From NCBI GenBank assembly GCA_023663505.1, contig JAMPHH010000010.1, positions 13,749 through 77,748 of the forward strand: a DNA stretch of 64,000 nucleotides, given 5' to 3'. Source of the DNA: Muribaculum sp. (lineage in GTDB: Bacteria > Bacillota > Clostridia > Lachnospirales > Lachnospiraceae). Each line of letters begins with the position of its first letter. Position 1 is the first letter of the stretch. The translations under genes were made by a program, and so were the position numbers. Under the pieces are notes generated by a model that was not told the origin of the DNA, did not search any database, and worked only from the letters and a program-made list of their open reading frames with translations. Shown here in pieces: positions 42,777 to 51,663 of this stretch.

Positions 42777-44200
42777 TTCAAACGACCTCCGTTCGTCTCT
42801 GATTTTACATAAACATGTTCTATTCTCTTGAATTTAGGAAGGTTTTCATTGATTTTGTCAATATAATCAACTGCCTCGCGCTCGGGGATATCCGTGTATA
42901 TCCTCGCGGAAAGACGGTGTTCCTCCTCGAAAACCGCCGCCGACTTTATCTGCTCATTTTCCATGATCAAAGCCTCCAGCTCGTCAAGATATACATTCTC
43001 TCCGTTCGCTGAAATCATCATGCGTCGCTTCCGTCCCTTTAAGAACAGCCTGCGTTCATCGTCAATGTAACCAAGATCGCCCGTGTGGTAGAAGCCCTCG
43101 CTATCGACCTCGCCGTAATTTTCGCCTTGGGAAATATATCCCGCAAAAACGCTCCCGCCGCCCACGATAATCTCACCGATACCGTTCTCGTCGGGCTCAA
43201 AAACGCGGACGTCCAAGCCGTCAAGAACCGTACCATTGCTTGCGATGTCGCTGTCGTCGGGTCTTGCGAGAGTTATCACCGAGGACGTTTCGGTCGTGCC
43301 GTAAGCCTCCAGAAGTCGAACACCGCTGTCAACAAAGAAGCGTTTCGTCTCGGGCTCGGTAAAGCTGCCGCCGCAATACAGGAATCGAATATTCCGCAGA
43401 CAGTCCATAAGCTGGTCCGTCATCGCGGCGCGAAGTCGTATCAAAATCAGCGGTACGGTGCAGACTATCGTCGGGCGTATTTCTATCATTTCCTCCGCAA
43501 TCCTTGTCTTGTCGGAGCATAGGAAAATCTGCATTCCGGAAATAACCGTATATAAGAAATTCGCTACACCCGCATAAACGTGACTGAGCGGCAAAAAGAC
43601 ATAAGAGACATCGTCCACGGACATAGGCGTGCGGGAACAAAGCGCGTCCCAGTTGTGAAGAAGATTGCGCGTCGTGAGCGGAATCGCCTTCGGGCGGTTA
43701 GTCGTGCCGGAGGTAAACAGTATCATTATCGGGATATCCATGTCCGTATTGCCGACAAGCTCGAGAGCGCTTTGCCGTCCTTCTTGAATCAGTCTCGGAA
43801 ACTCACTCTCAATACACACAAAACGAAGCGTTGGACGCTTTTGCCTAAGCTCATCAATCTCGCCCTGCTTGTCCGCGGAATAGAGTATGGCAGCGACCTC
43901 TATGACAGACAGCGTGCTCTCGATGTCAACCGCCGTCCACGCGCTGCTTATGGGAACAATCGTGCCGACGTATCCGAGCACAGACAGATCTGCGACCGCC
44001 CATTCATAGCTGTTCGGCGAGTAAAGCATCACATTGCCCCTGATGCCTTCAAGAATCAGTCCTCGGGCAAGAGCCTCCACGTCGGAGATCACCTCGCCGA
44101 ATGTCCTCGCGGCGAACCGCCCGTCCGTTTTCACGCTGATGTACGGACGGTCTCTCCATTTCACCTTGTCCTCCTGCAGATACTCATAGACACTTTTCAT
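42773..44200 (-). CDS. AMP-binding acyl/aryl ligase
   Basis: 475-residue adenylate-forming enzyme of the ANL superfamily. P-loop MILFTSGTTNRPKAIPL (about 157), YGTTETSSVI, YHTGDLGYIDDERRLFLKGRKRRMM and the very last residues GGRLK carrying the probable catalytic lysine. It is slightly short for a long-chain acyl-CoA synthetase. It would activate a carboxylate, perhaps a fatty acid, for the GNAT encoded next. Coupled by 4 bases to the GNAT; begins 1 base before the end of the dikinase-like gene region. No acyl-carrier protein gene is near. Confidence 0.88.
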   Translation of the reverse strand: MKSVYEYLQEDKVKWRDRPYISVKTDGRFAARTFGEVISDVEALARGLILEGIRGNVMLYSPNSYEWAVADLSVLGYVGTIVPISSAWTAVDIESTLSVIEVAAILYSADKQGEIDELRQKRPTLRFVCIESEFPRLIQEGRQSALELVGNTDMDIPIMILFTSGTTNRPKAIPLTTRNLLHNWDALCSRTPMSVDDVSYVFLPLSHVYAGVANFLYTVISGMQIFLCSDKTRIAEEMIEIRPTIVCTVPLILIRLRAAMTDQLMDCLRNIRFLYCGGSFTEPETKRFFVDSGVRLLEAYGTTETSSVITLARPDDSDIASNGTVLDGLDVRVFEPDENGIGEIIVGGGSVFAGYISQGENYGEVDSEGFYHTGDLGYIDDERRLFLKGRKRRMMISANGENVYLDELEALIMENEQIKSAAVFEEEHRLSARIYTDIPEREAVDYIDKINENLPKFKRIEHVYVKSETNGGRLK

Positions 44201-44201
44201 C

Positions 44202-46550
44202 TTAATCCCCTTCGCATATCGCTTTTTTTATCACTGTTATCCGTCCCGATTCACCATCGACCTCGACCACATCGCCGTTTTTGAGGATACCTGCCGCGCC
44301 GTCAACGCCGACGACCGCAGGCTTCTTTAACTCTCTTGAGATAATTGCCGTATGCGACAAAAGCGACCCCTTTTCCGTGATGATTCCCGCCGCACCGACG
44401 ATTAGAAAGACCCAGCCCGGGTCGGTCATTTTGGCAACGATAATCTTTCCCGTTGTGTCGGGACAGGAGGTCGGGTCAGTGACGACAAGCGCCTCACCCC
44501 GCACTTTTCCCGCGGAGCAGGGAGTCCCCTCAAGCACACTTATGTTGCGCTCCGTCTCCATGTCTCCGACGCTTTTCGGGGCTCTGTCAAATACCTTTTC
44601 AGCAAAGATCAGACGCGTATACGCAGGGAGCTTCTCAAAACGCTGATACAGCTCACGGCGCTGCCGGACGACGCCCCGCATATCCTTCCCGCTTTTTACC
44701 GCAGCTTCAACCTCGGAATATTCGAGATAAAAGATATCACGCGGCGCAGAAATCACGCCTGCGGCACTAAGCTCCTCACCGACCTTAAGCATCATTGAAC
44801 GCATCATTCCGTAAAGTCTGGAACGGTTCAAGCGGGACTTTTCGCGGTTCTTTATCCCGACCGCAGCCCTTTTCGCAAATGCCCTGCACAAGCCCTTCGG
44901 CACATTTGTGGGTTCAGAAGCCTCAGGAAGCTTTGTGCCCGCCTCCGCATACCGGACGATTTTCTGAGCAAGAAGCTCAGGGTTCGTGCGAAACGTCATG
45001 CTTTCAAGCTTAAGCTCCTCGGCGTTGCGGTCTCCGTAACGTTCGATGTATGCCGCAAGCTCTTGCGCGAGCCTGCCGTCCTTCATGTACTCGTCAAAAT
45101 CCGATGCATTATGTATTCTCCCAAGCCGCGCAAGCTCTCCACTCTCCTTCGCGTACTGCGAGAGCTTTACAAGCTCCGTCACGGGCTTCATGCTCTCTAT
45201 CCCGTTAAGCCCTGAGATCAGGCGGTTGGCTTCTGCGGGCTTCGACTTTAACCGAGACTTCAACAGTCCCGTGAAGATGAATGTATACATATCGTTCACC
45301 AAGGTCAGATCCCACTTCGCCGTAACCTTGTCAAGAAGATTCTGATAATGCAGAAGTATCTCCTCCGCTCCCGCCAGATCAAGATCAACGGACTTAAACA
45401 AATGTATCATTTCCTGAAATTCAACGTCAAGCTTCTCCATAAGCCTCGGGCAAGCAAATATCAGCCAGACAAACGACAGCGTGACCTTCACATGAGTTAC
45501 AAAGCCAATCCTTCGGGCAAGCCGGGACGTGACGCTTTTGTTCTTCACACCGAGCATTTCCTGCCACACGGGGATTATTTTCTGACTAAATGGCAGAAAC
45601 AATATCACATCATACCAATTGCTGATACGGTAGTATATCCGTCCGCTCGCCGCGTCCACCATATTGCGGAGAATGTTGTCAATCATAGAGACCGTTTTCG
45701 GCTCGTGCGTCAAACGGAGCAAAACAGAGCGGAAAACGCAGTAATACGCCGTGCGGATAAAGCTCTGTGTAAGCGGCAGCGTGATTCCCGGGTAGCTTTC
45801 GACGATATTGCTGTTGTCGAGAACGATCGGAGAGGTACATTTCAGCGAGGTGATAGGACGCGCCTGCAGGATAAATATCTCATCGTTTTTTATCGCGAAC
45901 TCAATGTCACACTCATGTCCAAAAAGCTCCTTTATCTGCTCCGAGTTCTCAACAAGCTCCTTGAGAACTGCTTCCGACAGCCTTGGGGAATTATCCGTCT
46001 GTTCGCTATAATAAAGCCCGTCCGTGGTATTGTAATAGTACGTGCTCGTCGGAGCCTTGTCCTCAACCACATTGTCGCCAGTTCCCATGCCGACGACCAC
46101 CACTGTTTCATTTAGTATACCTTGCGGATTGACGGTAAAGATCACTCCCGACATATCGGCAGATATCATTTTCTGAACAATGGCGCAGACAGTAATCCTT
46201 TCAGGAGCGATTCCGTTTGCCTTGCAGTATTCGGAGAATCCCTCACTCTTAGGCACGGCGCATACACGCTCCACAGCGGAAGGAATCTCACTTGGGCAAA
46301 GCCCTAGCTCCGTGTGAAACTGTCCCGCAAACGACACCTCTGCGCCGTCCTCGGCACTCGCCGACGAGCGCACCGAGACAAGCCCCTCCTCCCCGAAAAA
46401 GTCCAGCGCGTATCTCTCCAAATCACATTTTTCCTCCCCGAGAACACAGAAAAACGGTGGGACATTAAAGCCGCTTTCCTGCAGCCTGAATAGATTGCCC
46501 GCCTTCGCGCCAACAGGCTGCCGCCTGTAATTTTCATCACCGATCAACAT
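44202..46550 (-). CDS. Dikinase-like protein (PPDK N-terminal plus PEP-utilizer domains)
   Basis: 782 residues. The first 240 match the ATP-grasp pyruvate/PEP-binding domain (VSVRSSASAEDGAEVSFAGQ, QKMISADMSGVIFTVNP, DIEFAIKNDEIFILQARPIT). Residues about 250-680 are a large region I do not recognise, and about 690-782 is the swivelling phosphohistidine domain with the His in GSLLSHTAIISREL (about 735). It lacks the C-terminal PEP/pyruvate TIM barrel of PPDK and PpsA. The layout is that of rifampin phosphotransferase: it moves a phosphate from ATP to a small acceptor bound by the middle domain. In this operon the acceptor may be a lipid or an isoprenoid, an inference. Start has GAGGG before the ATG. 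Confidence 0.85.
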   Translation of the reverse strand: MLIGDENYRRQPVGAKAGNLFRLQESGFNVPPFFCVLGEEKCDLERYALDFFGEEGLVSVRSSASAEDGAEVSFAGQFHTELGLCPSEIPSAVERVCAVPKSEGFSEYCKANGIAPERITVCAIVQKMISADMSGVIFTVNPQGILNETVVVVGMGTGDNVVEDKAPTSTYYYNTTDGLYYSEQTDNSPRLSEAVLKELVENSEQIKELFGHECDIEFAIKNDEIFILQARPITSLKCTSPIVLDNSNIVESYPGITLPLTQSFIRTAYYCVFRSVLLRLTHEPKTVSMIDNILRNMVDAASGRIYYRISNWYDVILFLPFSQKIIPVWQEMLGVKNKSVTSRLARRIGFVTHVKVTLSFVWLIFACPRLMEKLDVEFQEMIHLFKSVDLDLAGAEEILLHYQNLLDKVTAKWDLTLVNDMYTFIFTGLLKSRLKSKPAEANRLISGLNGIESMKPVTELVKLSQYAKESGELARLGRIHNASDFDEYMKDGRLAQELAAYIERYGDRNAEELKLESMTFRTNPELLAQKIVRYAEAGTKLPEASEPTNVPKGLCRAFAKRAAVGIKNREKSRLNRSRLYGMMRSMMLKVGEELSAAGVISAPRDIFYLEYSEVEAAVKSGKDMRGVVRQRRELYQRFEKLPAYTRLIFAEKVFDRAPKSVGDMETERNISVLEGTPCSAGKVRGEALVVTDPTSCPDTTGKIIVAKMTDPGWVFLIVGAAGIITEKGSLLSHTAIISRELKKPAVVGVDGAAGILKNGDVVEVDGESGRITVIKKAICEGD

Positions 46551-46586
46551 ACTTATACCCTCGCATATCGTAGGCTTTCCCGCGAT

Positions 46587-47486
46587 TTACACCTTTCCAA
46601 TGATCAGGAACGCCGCTACCGTGACGAGCATCATCGTTTCCTGAATGTACGTGTAGCGTTCCACCTTATCGACTATCCGAAAGCGCGTCGGCTCCTTTAT
46701 GAACTGCGCGAATTTCAGCGTCATCCAACACGTATTGAGAAGAAGCGCCACAACGGATATCTTGTTAAGGTTCCACACGAGTAGCACATTGGTGAGAATG
46801 TCCACCCAAGTGAGAACAAGCACGAACACGGTTGACTTCTTGTAGCCGAACAGCTTGGAATATGTAACGTATTCCGTCTCGTCCTTCGGAGCGCGTATCT
46901 TTCGCGAGACCTCCCAGATAAGCGCAGGAAAATAGAGCGTCCATGCGGCAAGGAAATTCGTGAGCGTCCACGCGGAGAGACCATATTTGATACAGGTGAA
47001 CGAGATAATGTAAACGTTCATGATCATCTGCACGGGATTGTGCGTTACGAGCGCAAGCGGAAGACTTTTCTGTATCTTTTTCTTGTGGAAAAACCACAGC
47101 GACATCAGCGTTCCATAGACATACAGAAACAGGAAAAACCAGATGTTGTTCATAAAAACGGCGTTCAACGCCACCGTCACGGCGATGAGAATCCCGACGA
47201 AAATGCCGAGATCACTCTTTTTTACGCGCCCCGACGGAAGGGGTCTGCTCGAGAACAGGCGACAGTCAAGCTCATAATCCTTGAAGTCGTCCGCAATACG
47301 GAGCCAGAGAAGAAAGCTGAATACTGTAAAGCCGCCGATAAATTCCTGATGATTAATCTTGAATTCCGTCACGCCGTTATTCAGCAGTACGATAAAATAT
47401 ATCTCACCAAATACGATCATTCCAAGTAAAAGGCGTGGAATAATCGGATACATTTCCTTGAAATAAATATTAAGACGCTTTAACAT
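46587..47486 (-). CDS. UbiA-family prenyltransferase
   Basis: 299-residue integral membrane protein, about eight helices. First aspartate motif DDFKDYELD (about 67-75) with RPLPSGR after it, second region WEVSRKIRAPKDETEYVTYSKLFG (about 200), both typical of UbiA-type prenyl transferases. It would move a polyprenyl group from its diphosphate to an acceptor in the membrane. In archaea a UbiA-family enzyme forms the second ether bond of archaeol; whether this one joins a prenyl chain to glycerol is not known. Start at 47486 with GGGG before it; coupled closely to psd upstream. Confidence 0.85.
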   Translation of the reverse strand: MLKRLNIYFKEMYPIIPRLLLGMIVFGEIYFIVLLNNGVTEFKINHQEFIGGFTVFSFLLWLRIADDFKDYELDCRLFSSRPLPSGRVKKSDLGIFVGILIAVTVALNAVFMNNIWFFLFLYVYGTLMSLWFFHKKKIQKSLPLALVTHNPVQMIMNVYIISFTCIKYGLSAWTLTNFLAAWTLYFPALIWEVSRKIRAPKDETEYVTYSKLFGYKKSTVFVLVLTWVDILTNVLLVWNLNKISVVALLLNTCWMTLKFAQFIKEPTRFRIVDKVERYTYIQETMMLVTVAAFLIIGKV

Positions 47487-47487
47487 T

Positions 47488-48351
47488 TTAATCCCCATTT
47501 CTGCGCTGACGCGCTACCCTCTCACCCGCCTTAACGAGCGTTTCTGTACCGTTTTCTGAATTCAAGCGTATGTCATCGTCGAGCTCTATCACATCTCTTT
47601 TGAAAAGCTGTATGATCGTCGAACCGCCATAGCTAAAATACCCCTTTTCGTCCATTCGCGAAAAGCTCGTGACAGCATGATTGGTAATCCTTCCAATCTG
47701 CAAGGCTCCCACCTCTATCTGTATCAGCTCTCCGAAATGCTTGGTTTCGAGCAGGGAGCAGACGCGGTGATTGCGCGCGAACACGCGATACCTTTCCGAG
47801 ATCGGTCGCACTGTGTGAAGCTCGCCGCGAAGCTCCTCCGCACAGACCAGATCACCGTCGTCACAAAAGACATATCTGTGACAATCCTCAACGGCAAGAC
47901 GGTACACAAGGCAGACTCCCCCACCGAAGCCCGAAACATCGATTCCGCCCGCAAGCTCCGACAGTGTATATACGCTGCGCTTAATCCTCAGCGTGGGCTC
48001 GTCCGTGATTGGATACGCGGCTAGTCTCCCGCAGCATGGCGCTATCAGCTCATCAGGGGAACAGTCTGTCGCAAAGCGGCATCGGCGGGTGAAAAAATCG
48101 TCAAAGCTGTGGAATTCAGTGCGTTCGCACTCTGAAAGCTCAATGCCGTATTTGGCGATAAAGGGACTGATCCTTCTCACCGAAAGTCTGCTCCTCATAA
48201 ACGCTCCGTTGATTCGGGAATAGATACCACGGCAGAAAAACACCTTCAGCAGCACCCTCCCGAACACCGTATTATAGAGAAAATCAAGGCTCCTCCCACC
48301 ATATTCAATCTCCTCACGAAGCTCTCCCGCAGCTCTGTCATATATCATCAT
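47488..48351 (-). CDS. psd: Phosphatidylserine decarboxylase
   Basis: 287 residues from the ATG at 48351. Pyruvoyl enzyme that decarboxylates phosphatidylserine (or an analogue) to the ethanolamine lipid. Landmarks: SFDDFFTRRCR, FGGGVCLVYRLAVEDCHRYVF (His-proton donor region), HGE-equivalent region, and the self-cleavage motif GGST in YFSYGGSTIIQLF (about residue 240), where the Ser becomes the pyruvoyl group. GGST replaces the common LGST, as in many Clostridia. The ATG overlaps the pssA stop, indicating coupling. The frame is open upstream inside pssA but no site supports an earlier start. Confidence 0.92.
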   Translation of the reverse strand: MMIYDRAAGELREEIEYGGRSLDFLYNTVFGRVLLKVFFCRGIYSRINGAFMRSRLSVRRISPFIAKYGIELSECERTEFHSFDDFFTRRCRFATDCSPDELIAPCCGRLAAYPITDEPTLRIKRSVYTLSELAGGIDVSGFGGGVCLVYRLAVEDCHRYVFCDDGDLVCAEELRGELHTVRPISERYRVFARNHRVCSLLETKHFGELIQIEVGALQIGRITNHAVTSFSRMDEKGYFSYGGSTIIQLFKRDVIELDDDIRLNSENGTETLVKAGERVARQRRNGD

Positions 48352-48962
48352 AACACATCTCTCACTAAGAGCAGCGCGATAACCCCCACGGCAAGCACGC
48401 TGAAAATAACATACCATACTCCGCGCGGCTTGGCAATCTTCACGTTCAGGATAAACAGCACCGCGATCACCGCATATTCCGCCGCCCATATCAGCGTGGC
48501 GTTGAATTCGGGAAAAAATCCCAAAACCGCATACGTTACAGGAAAAATCAGCGCCGCATATGTTACGGGGAGACCATCGTAATGCGTCCGCACGCCTCCT
48601 GCCGCCGCGGTGGTATTAAACCACGCAAGACGTATGATGCCACACAAAATATAACCGAAAAGAAGCAGGTATTTCACAATACCCGCCCCGTCCACAAGCC
48701 TCATGCCCAGCACTGCGGGCAGAGCCAGAAATCCTATCACATCTGCAAGAGTATCTATCTGCACACCAAATTCCATTTCGGACTCGTCGCGCTTGCAGCG
48801 TCTCGCGATAACTCCGTCAAAGAGATCACATATTCCCGCGGCGGCAAGCGCAATCATTGCGGGTGCAAGCATGCCCCTGACGGCAAAGGCAATCCCTGCG
48901 AACGCCGCTGCGACACCGACATATGTTAAAATCACAGATCTGTTGTATTTCCCGATAAACAT
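48348..48962 (-). CDS. pssA: CDP-alcohol phosphatidyltransferase (PssA-like)
   Basis: 204-residue membrane enzyme joining a CDP-activated lipid to an alcohol, most likely serine because psd follows directly. The family motif is complete: DGVIARRCKRDESEMEFGVQIDTLAD fits D-G-x2-A-R-x8-G-x3-D-x3-D (split here in two: DGVIARR and FGVQIDTLAD). About six helices. GGGGAT before the ATG at 48962. Middle member of the cluster carS-like, pssA, psd. Confidence 0.9.
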   Translation of the reverse strand: MFIGKYNRSVILTYVGVAAAFAGIAFAVRGMLAPAMIALAAAGICDLFDGVIARRCKRDESEMEFGVQIDTLADVIGFLALPAVLGMRLVDGAGIVKYLLLFGYILCGIIRLAWFNTTAAAGGVRTHYDGLPVTYAALIFPVTYAVLGFFPEFNATLIWAAEYAVIAVLFILNVKIAKPRGVWYVIFSVLAVGVIALLLVRDVL

Positions 48963-49007
48963 TTTATCCCCATTTCCGCGCCGCTTTGCACATAAGCAGC
49001 CTAATCC

Positions 49008-49583
49008 TCACAAGTTCTTGCGAATCCGCGTGGCGTATAATATTGAATTGACGGCGATGTGCGTTCCTGCGCCGAGGAAAATATACGCCCAATATTCCCA
49101 AACCGTCATTGGAAATAACGCCGCGAACACTCCCGCAACTCCGAATAGCGAATCCACCTGATCGATGACAAATAATACCGCCCCCTTGAAGCCGCACACC
49201 GTTTTCCCGCTCGGAATATCAAGGCGGCGCTTGACAAAGCTGTTCGGCAGCTCAAAAAGCATATATGCAAAGCCCATTGCCGCACCCGCCGCAAGATTGA
49301 ACGGCAAGGTGTTCCCGAAGCGTGAATAGATCGGGCAGAGCTCAGGAAAGCCCATGCACACGAAGCCCCACAATGCCTGTGCCGCAGCTCCAAAGACAAT
49401 CATTCCCCAAAAACCTGCCCACGTCTTGTTTTCCCCGAACAACCGCCTGCCGTCGCGAAGCGTCCTGCCGCCGTCAATCGGGCGGTTAATCCGTCGGTAC
49501 AATGGTGTTTTCACGAACAGCATATTCAGTATTCCCGCGATGATCACCGGAATCATCGTTATGTACATTTTCAAAATAATCAT
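49008..49583 (-). CDS. CDP-archaeol-synthase-like cytidylyltransferase (CarS family)
   Basis: 191-residue integral membrane protein. IDGGRTLRDGRRLFGENKTW, ELPNSFVKRRLDIPSGK and VIDQVDSLFG are the signature of the CDP-archaeol synthase/DUF46 family, distant from bacterial CdsA. It activates a phospholipid precursor with CTP. Its place before pssA and psd suggests the CDP-lipid it makes feeds that pair. Bacterial members exist; whether the substrate is a diacyl, ether or prenyl glycerol phosphate is open. The ATG overlaps the dgkA stop by 4 bases. Confidence 0.85.
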   Translation of the reverse strand: MIILKMYITMIPVIIAGILNMLFVKTPLYRRINRPIDGGRTLRDGRRLFGENKTWAGFWGMIVFGAAAQALWGFVCMGFPELCPIYSRFGNTLPFNLAAGAAMGFAYMLFELPNSFVKRRLDIPSGKTVCGFKGAVLFVIDQVDSLFGVAGVFAALFPMTVWEYWAYIFLGAGTHIAVNSILYATRIRKNL

Positions 49584-49933
49584 AGCAGCTTTGAAATCAG
49601 TATCGCGCCCTCAGCGCCAAAAAAGGCAATTCCCGTGACGAGCACCGCTGCTGCCGCCACGTCCTTAATAAACCTCACGTTCTTGTCAGCCTCGGGGCAA
49701 AAGCTGTCGCACAAACGCTCTATCGCAGTATTTATGTATTCGGCGGCGAAAGCCCCGCACGCCAGTGCAAGCAGGATAATGTAATCATACAAGCCCGATG
49801 CCGTGATAATGTTCAATGCGAGAAAAACAAGCGCGATGACCGTATATATCTTAAAATTGCGCTCCGCGCGAAACCCGCTCGCCACGCCTCTGACGGCACA
49901 CCTCACGCTTTGCAGAAAGCTATTGTTCTTCAT
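49580..49933 (-). CDS. Diacylglycerol/undecaprenol kinase family protein
   Basis: 117-residue three-helix membrane kinase (DgkA fold). N-terminus FLQSVRCAVRGVASGFRAERNFKIY and the active-site helix AAEYINTAIERLCDSFCPE are diagnostic. It phosphorylates a membrane alcohol with ATP; in Gram-positives it is usually undecaprenol, here possibly a lipid intermediate. First gene of the eight-gene operon; start at 49933 with GGAG 10 bases upstream. Confidence 0.92.
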   Translation of the reverse strand: MKNNSFLQSVRCAVRGVASGFRAERNFKIYTVIALVFLALNIITASGLYDYIILLALACGAFAAEYINTAIERLCDSFCPEADKNVRFIKDVAAAAVLVTGIAFFGAEGAILISKLL

Positions 49934-49960
49934 AAGTTTAAGCTCCACTATATCAACTGT

Positions 49961-49989
49961 ATAGTATCGCAAAGCGCCTGCATTGTCAA
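49961..49989 (-). promoter_or_regulatory. Promoter of the lipid operon
   Basis: Minus strand TTGACA, 17 bases, TACTAT, 28 bases before the dgkA ATG. It lies in the 68-base gap after the symporter gene and is the only promoter-like element found for the eight genes. Confidence 0.7.
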
Positions 49990-50001
49990 GCCTGAAACGC
50001 A

Positions 50002-51399
50002 TTATCCCCTTCGTATCTCCCCGCAAATCCCATTCTTACCACAGCTCAACGCCAACACGCAGAGTAAATTCGGCACCGCCATCAGCCCGTTACAAATATC
50101 CGAGAAATCCCACACCACCTCCAACGAGCACACCGCTCCGACCAACACCAGCAGCGCATACACGAAGCGATACCAGACGCCGGAACGCCTTCCCCCCGTC
50201 AGATACTCAAACGCCTTCTCCCCTTGGTATGCCCACGCAATGATAGTGGCAAGGGCAAACAATAATATACTGACGCTCACAAACCGCGCTCCCCACACCC
50301 CGAAGGTCTGGGCAAATACCGCAATGGTCAAAGCCGTCCCCGTGAGCGGCTCCCCCGTCTCCGTCACCGTCCCCACAAGCCCCGATGACGCAAACGCAAG
50401 TCCCGACATCAAGCAAATGACAATCGTGTCAAAAAACACCCCCGTCATGCTGATATACCCCTGCCTGATATAATCATCTGTGTCAGCCGCAGCCGCAGTG
50501 ATTCCTCCGGCTCCAAGCCCCGCCTCGTTGGAGAACACGCCTCTGGACACGCCATACCGCAGGGATTTTCCCATGGTGAGCATCATGGTGGAGGTCAGGC
50601 TTCCCAAGATACCGCCTGTGACCGCCTCCGGTGCAAACGCCATCACCAGAATCGCCATGAGTCCCTGCGGAAGCTTTGCAAGGTTATGAAGAATGACCCA
50701 CAACGTCCCCAACAGGTAGAAACCGCCCATGAGCGGCACCATGACTCGGGTCACGCCCCCGATTGCCTTAATCCCTCCCAATATCACCAAGATTGTGATA
50801 ATGGCAAAAATAAGTCCGCTCTGTGCCTTGGGTATTCCGAACGTCACCAGACATGCGTCCGCAATCGAGTTTGCCTGTGTCATATTGCCCATGCCGAAGG
50901 AGGCAAACACAGCCAACAGCGCATAGCACGCCCCGAGAAGCTTCCCCGCCCCTCTTAACGGGAATGCATTCCGCAGGGTATACATGGGTCCCCCCACCAG
51001 TTCCCCCCGGGCATTTCTCTCGCGGTATTTCACGGACAGGGTGCTCTCCACGAGCTTGAGCGCAAGCCCCGGCACACTCGCCGCCATCATCCAAAAGAGC
51101 GCCCCCGGACCTCCCAAGACCATAGCTGTCGCCACTCCCACGATATTCCCGATTCCAATAGTCGCCGCAAGCTCCGTGGTCAGCGAGGCAAAGGGGGATA
51201 CGTTGCCCCCGCCTGACCGTCCATTAGAGTTCTCTTTGGCTGCGTCTGCTCCTATGATGCAGCGCAGCGCATAGCCCAGTCTCCTAAGGGGCAGGAAATG
51301 CAGCTTCAGCATCAGGAAGGTACCCGTCCCCAAAAGCAGCGCCAGAAGCCATGGTCCCCACACAAGCTCATCTAGTCTATGTAGTAGTTGTGCTATCAT
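50002..51399 (-). CDS. Sodium:alanine symporter (AGCS family)
   Basis: 465 residues, about 11 helices. GGGNVSPFASLTTELAATIGIGNIVGVATAM is the conserved core, with GGPMYTLRNAF and SNEAGLGAGGITAAAADTDD downstream. It takes up alanine or glycine with sodium. I use the ATG at 51399 with GGGAAAAG upstream; an ATG 45 bases earlier is possible. Single gene ahead of the lipid operon promoter. A complete transporter with no visible defect. Confidence 0.93.
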   Translation of the reverse strand: MIAQLLHRLDELVWGPWLLALLLGTGTFLMLKLHFLPLRRLGYALRCIIGADAAKENSNGRSGGGNVSPFASLTTELAATIGIGNIVGVATAMVLGGPGALFWMMAASVPGLALKLVESTLSVKYRERNARGELVGGPMYTLRNAFPLRGAGKLLGACYALLAVFASFGMGNMTQANSIADACLVTFGIPKAQSGLIFAIITILVILGGIKAIGGVTRVMVPLMGGFYLLGTLWVILHNLAKLPQGLMAILVMAFAPEAVTGGILGSLTSTMMLTMGKSLRYGVSRGVFSNEAGLGAGGITAAAADTDDYIRQGYISMTGVFFDTIVICLMSGLAFASSGLVGTVTETGEPLTGTALTIAVFAQTFGVWGARFVSVSILLFALATIIAWAYQGEKAFEYLTGGRRSGVWYRFVYALLVLVGAVCSLEVVWDFSDICNGLMAVPNLLCVLALSCGKNGICGEIRRG

Positions 51400-51598
51400 A
51401 CGGCTTTTCCCATTTGCCGACACGAATTCCGCTCCACATGGCATACTCGTTATGAGTTGTCGTGAGTCCGCTCTGTGTCCTGTGTCAGCCCTGACTTACA
51501 TTTTTACAATATATGTGTCGCTTTATTTCACAATGCATGGTTGGGGCTTTGATTCATGAATCGTTCGGAGGGGCGGCTTACTCGTTCTTTTTTGACAC

Positions 51599-51627
51599 TT
51601 GACAAAACTGCCATATGTGTTTAGAAT
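51599..51627 (+). promoter_or_regulatory. Plus-strand promoter without an obvious gene
   Basis: TTGACA, 17 bases, TAGAAT. It fires toward the 3' end of the minus-strand gene 51664-52188; the only plus ORF after it is 20 codons (51643-51705) with a poor ribosome site. It may make an antisense RNA. The gap 51400-51663 holds nothing else I recognise. Confidence 0.45.
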
Positions 51628-51663
51628 ATGTTTTATAAAGAAATGAGTTTTTCGACCGTACAG

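Noticed and set aside
44202..46550. Annotation as PEP synthase (PpsA) or pyruvate phosphate dikinase
   Set aside because: The C-terminal PEP/pyruvate-binding barrel is missing and the middle 430 residues do not match; the layout is that of antibiotic-type phosphotransferases.
46587..49583. A complete archaeal ether-lipid pathway
   Set aside because: CarS-like and UbiA-like genes are present, but no geranylgeranylglyceryl phosphate synthase, glycerol-1-phosphate dehydrogenase or reductase is in the window.
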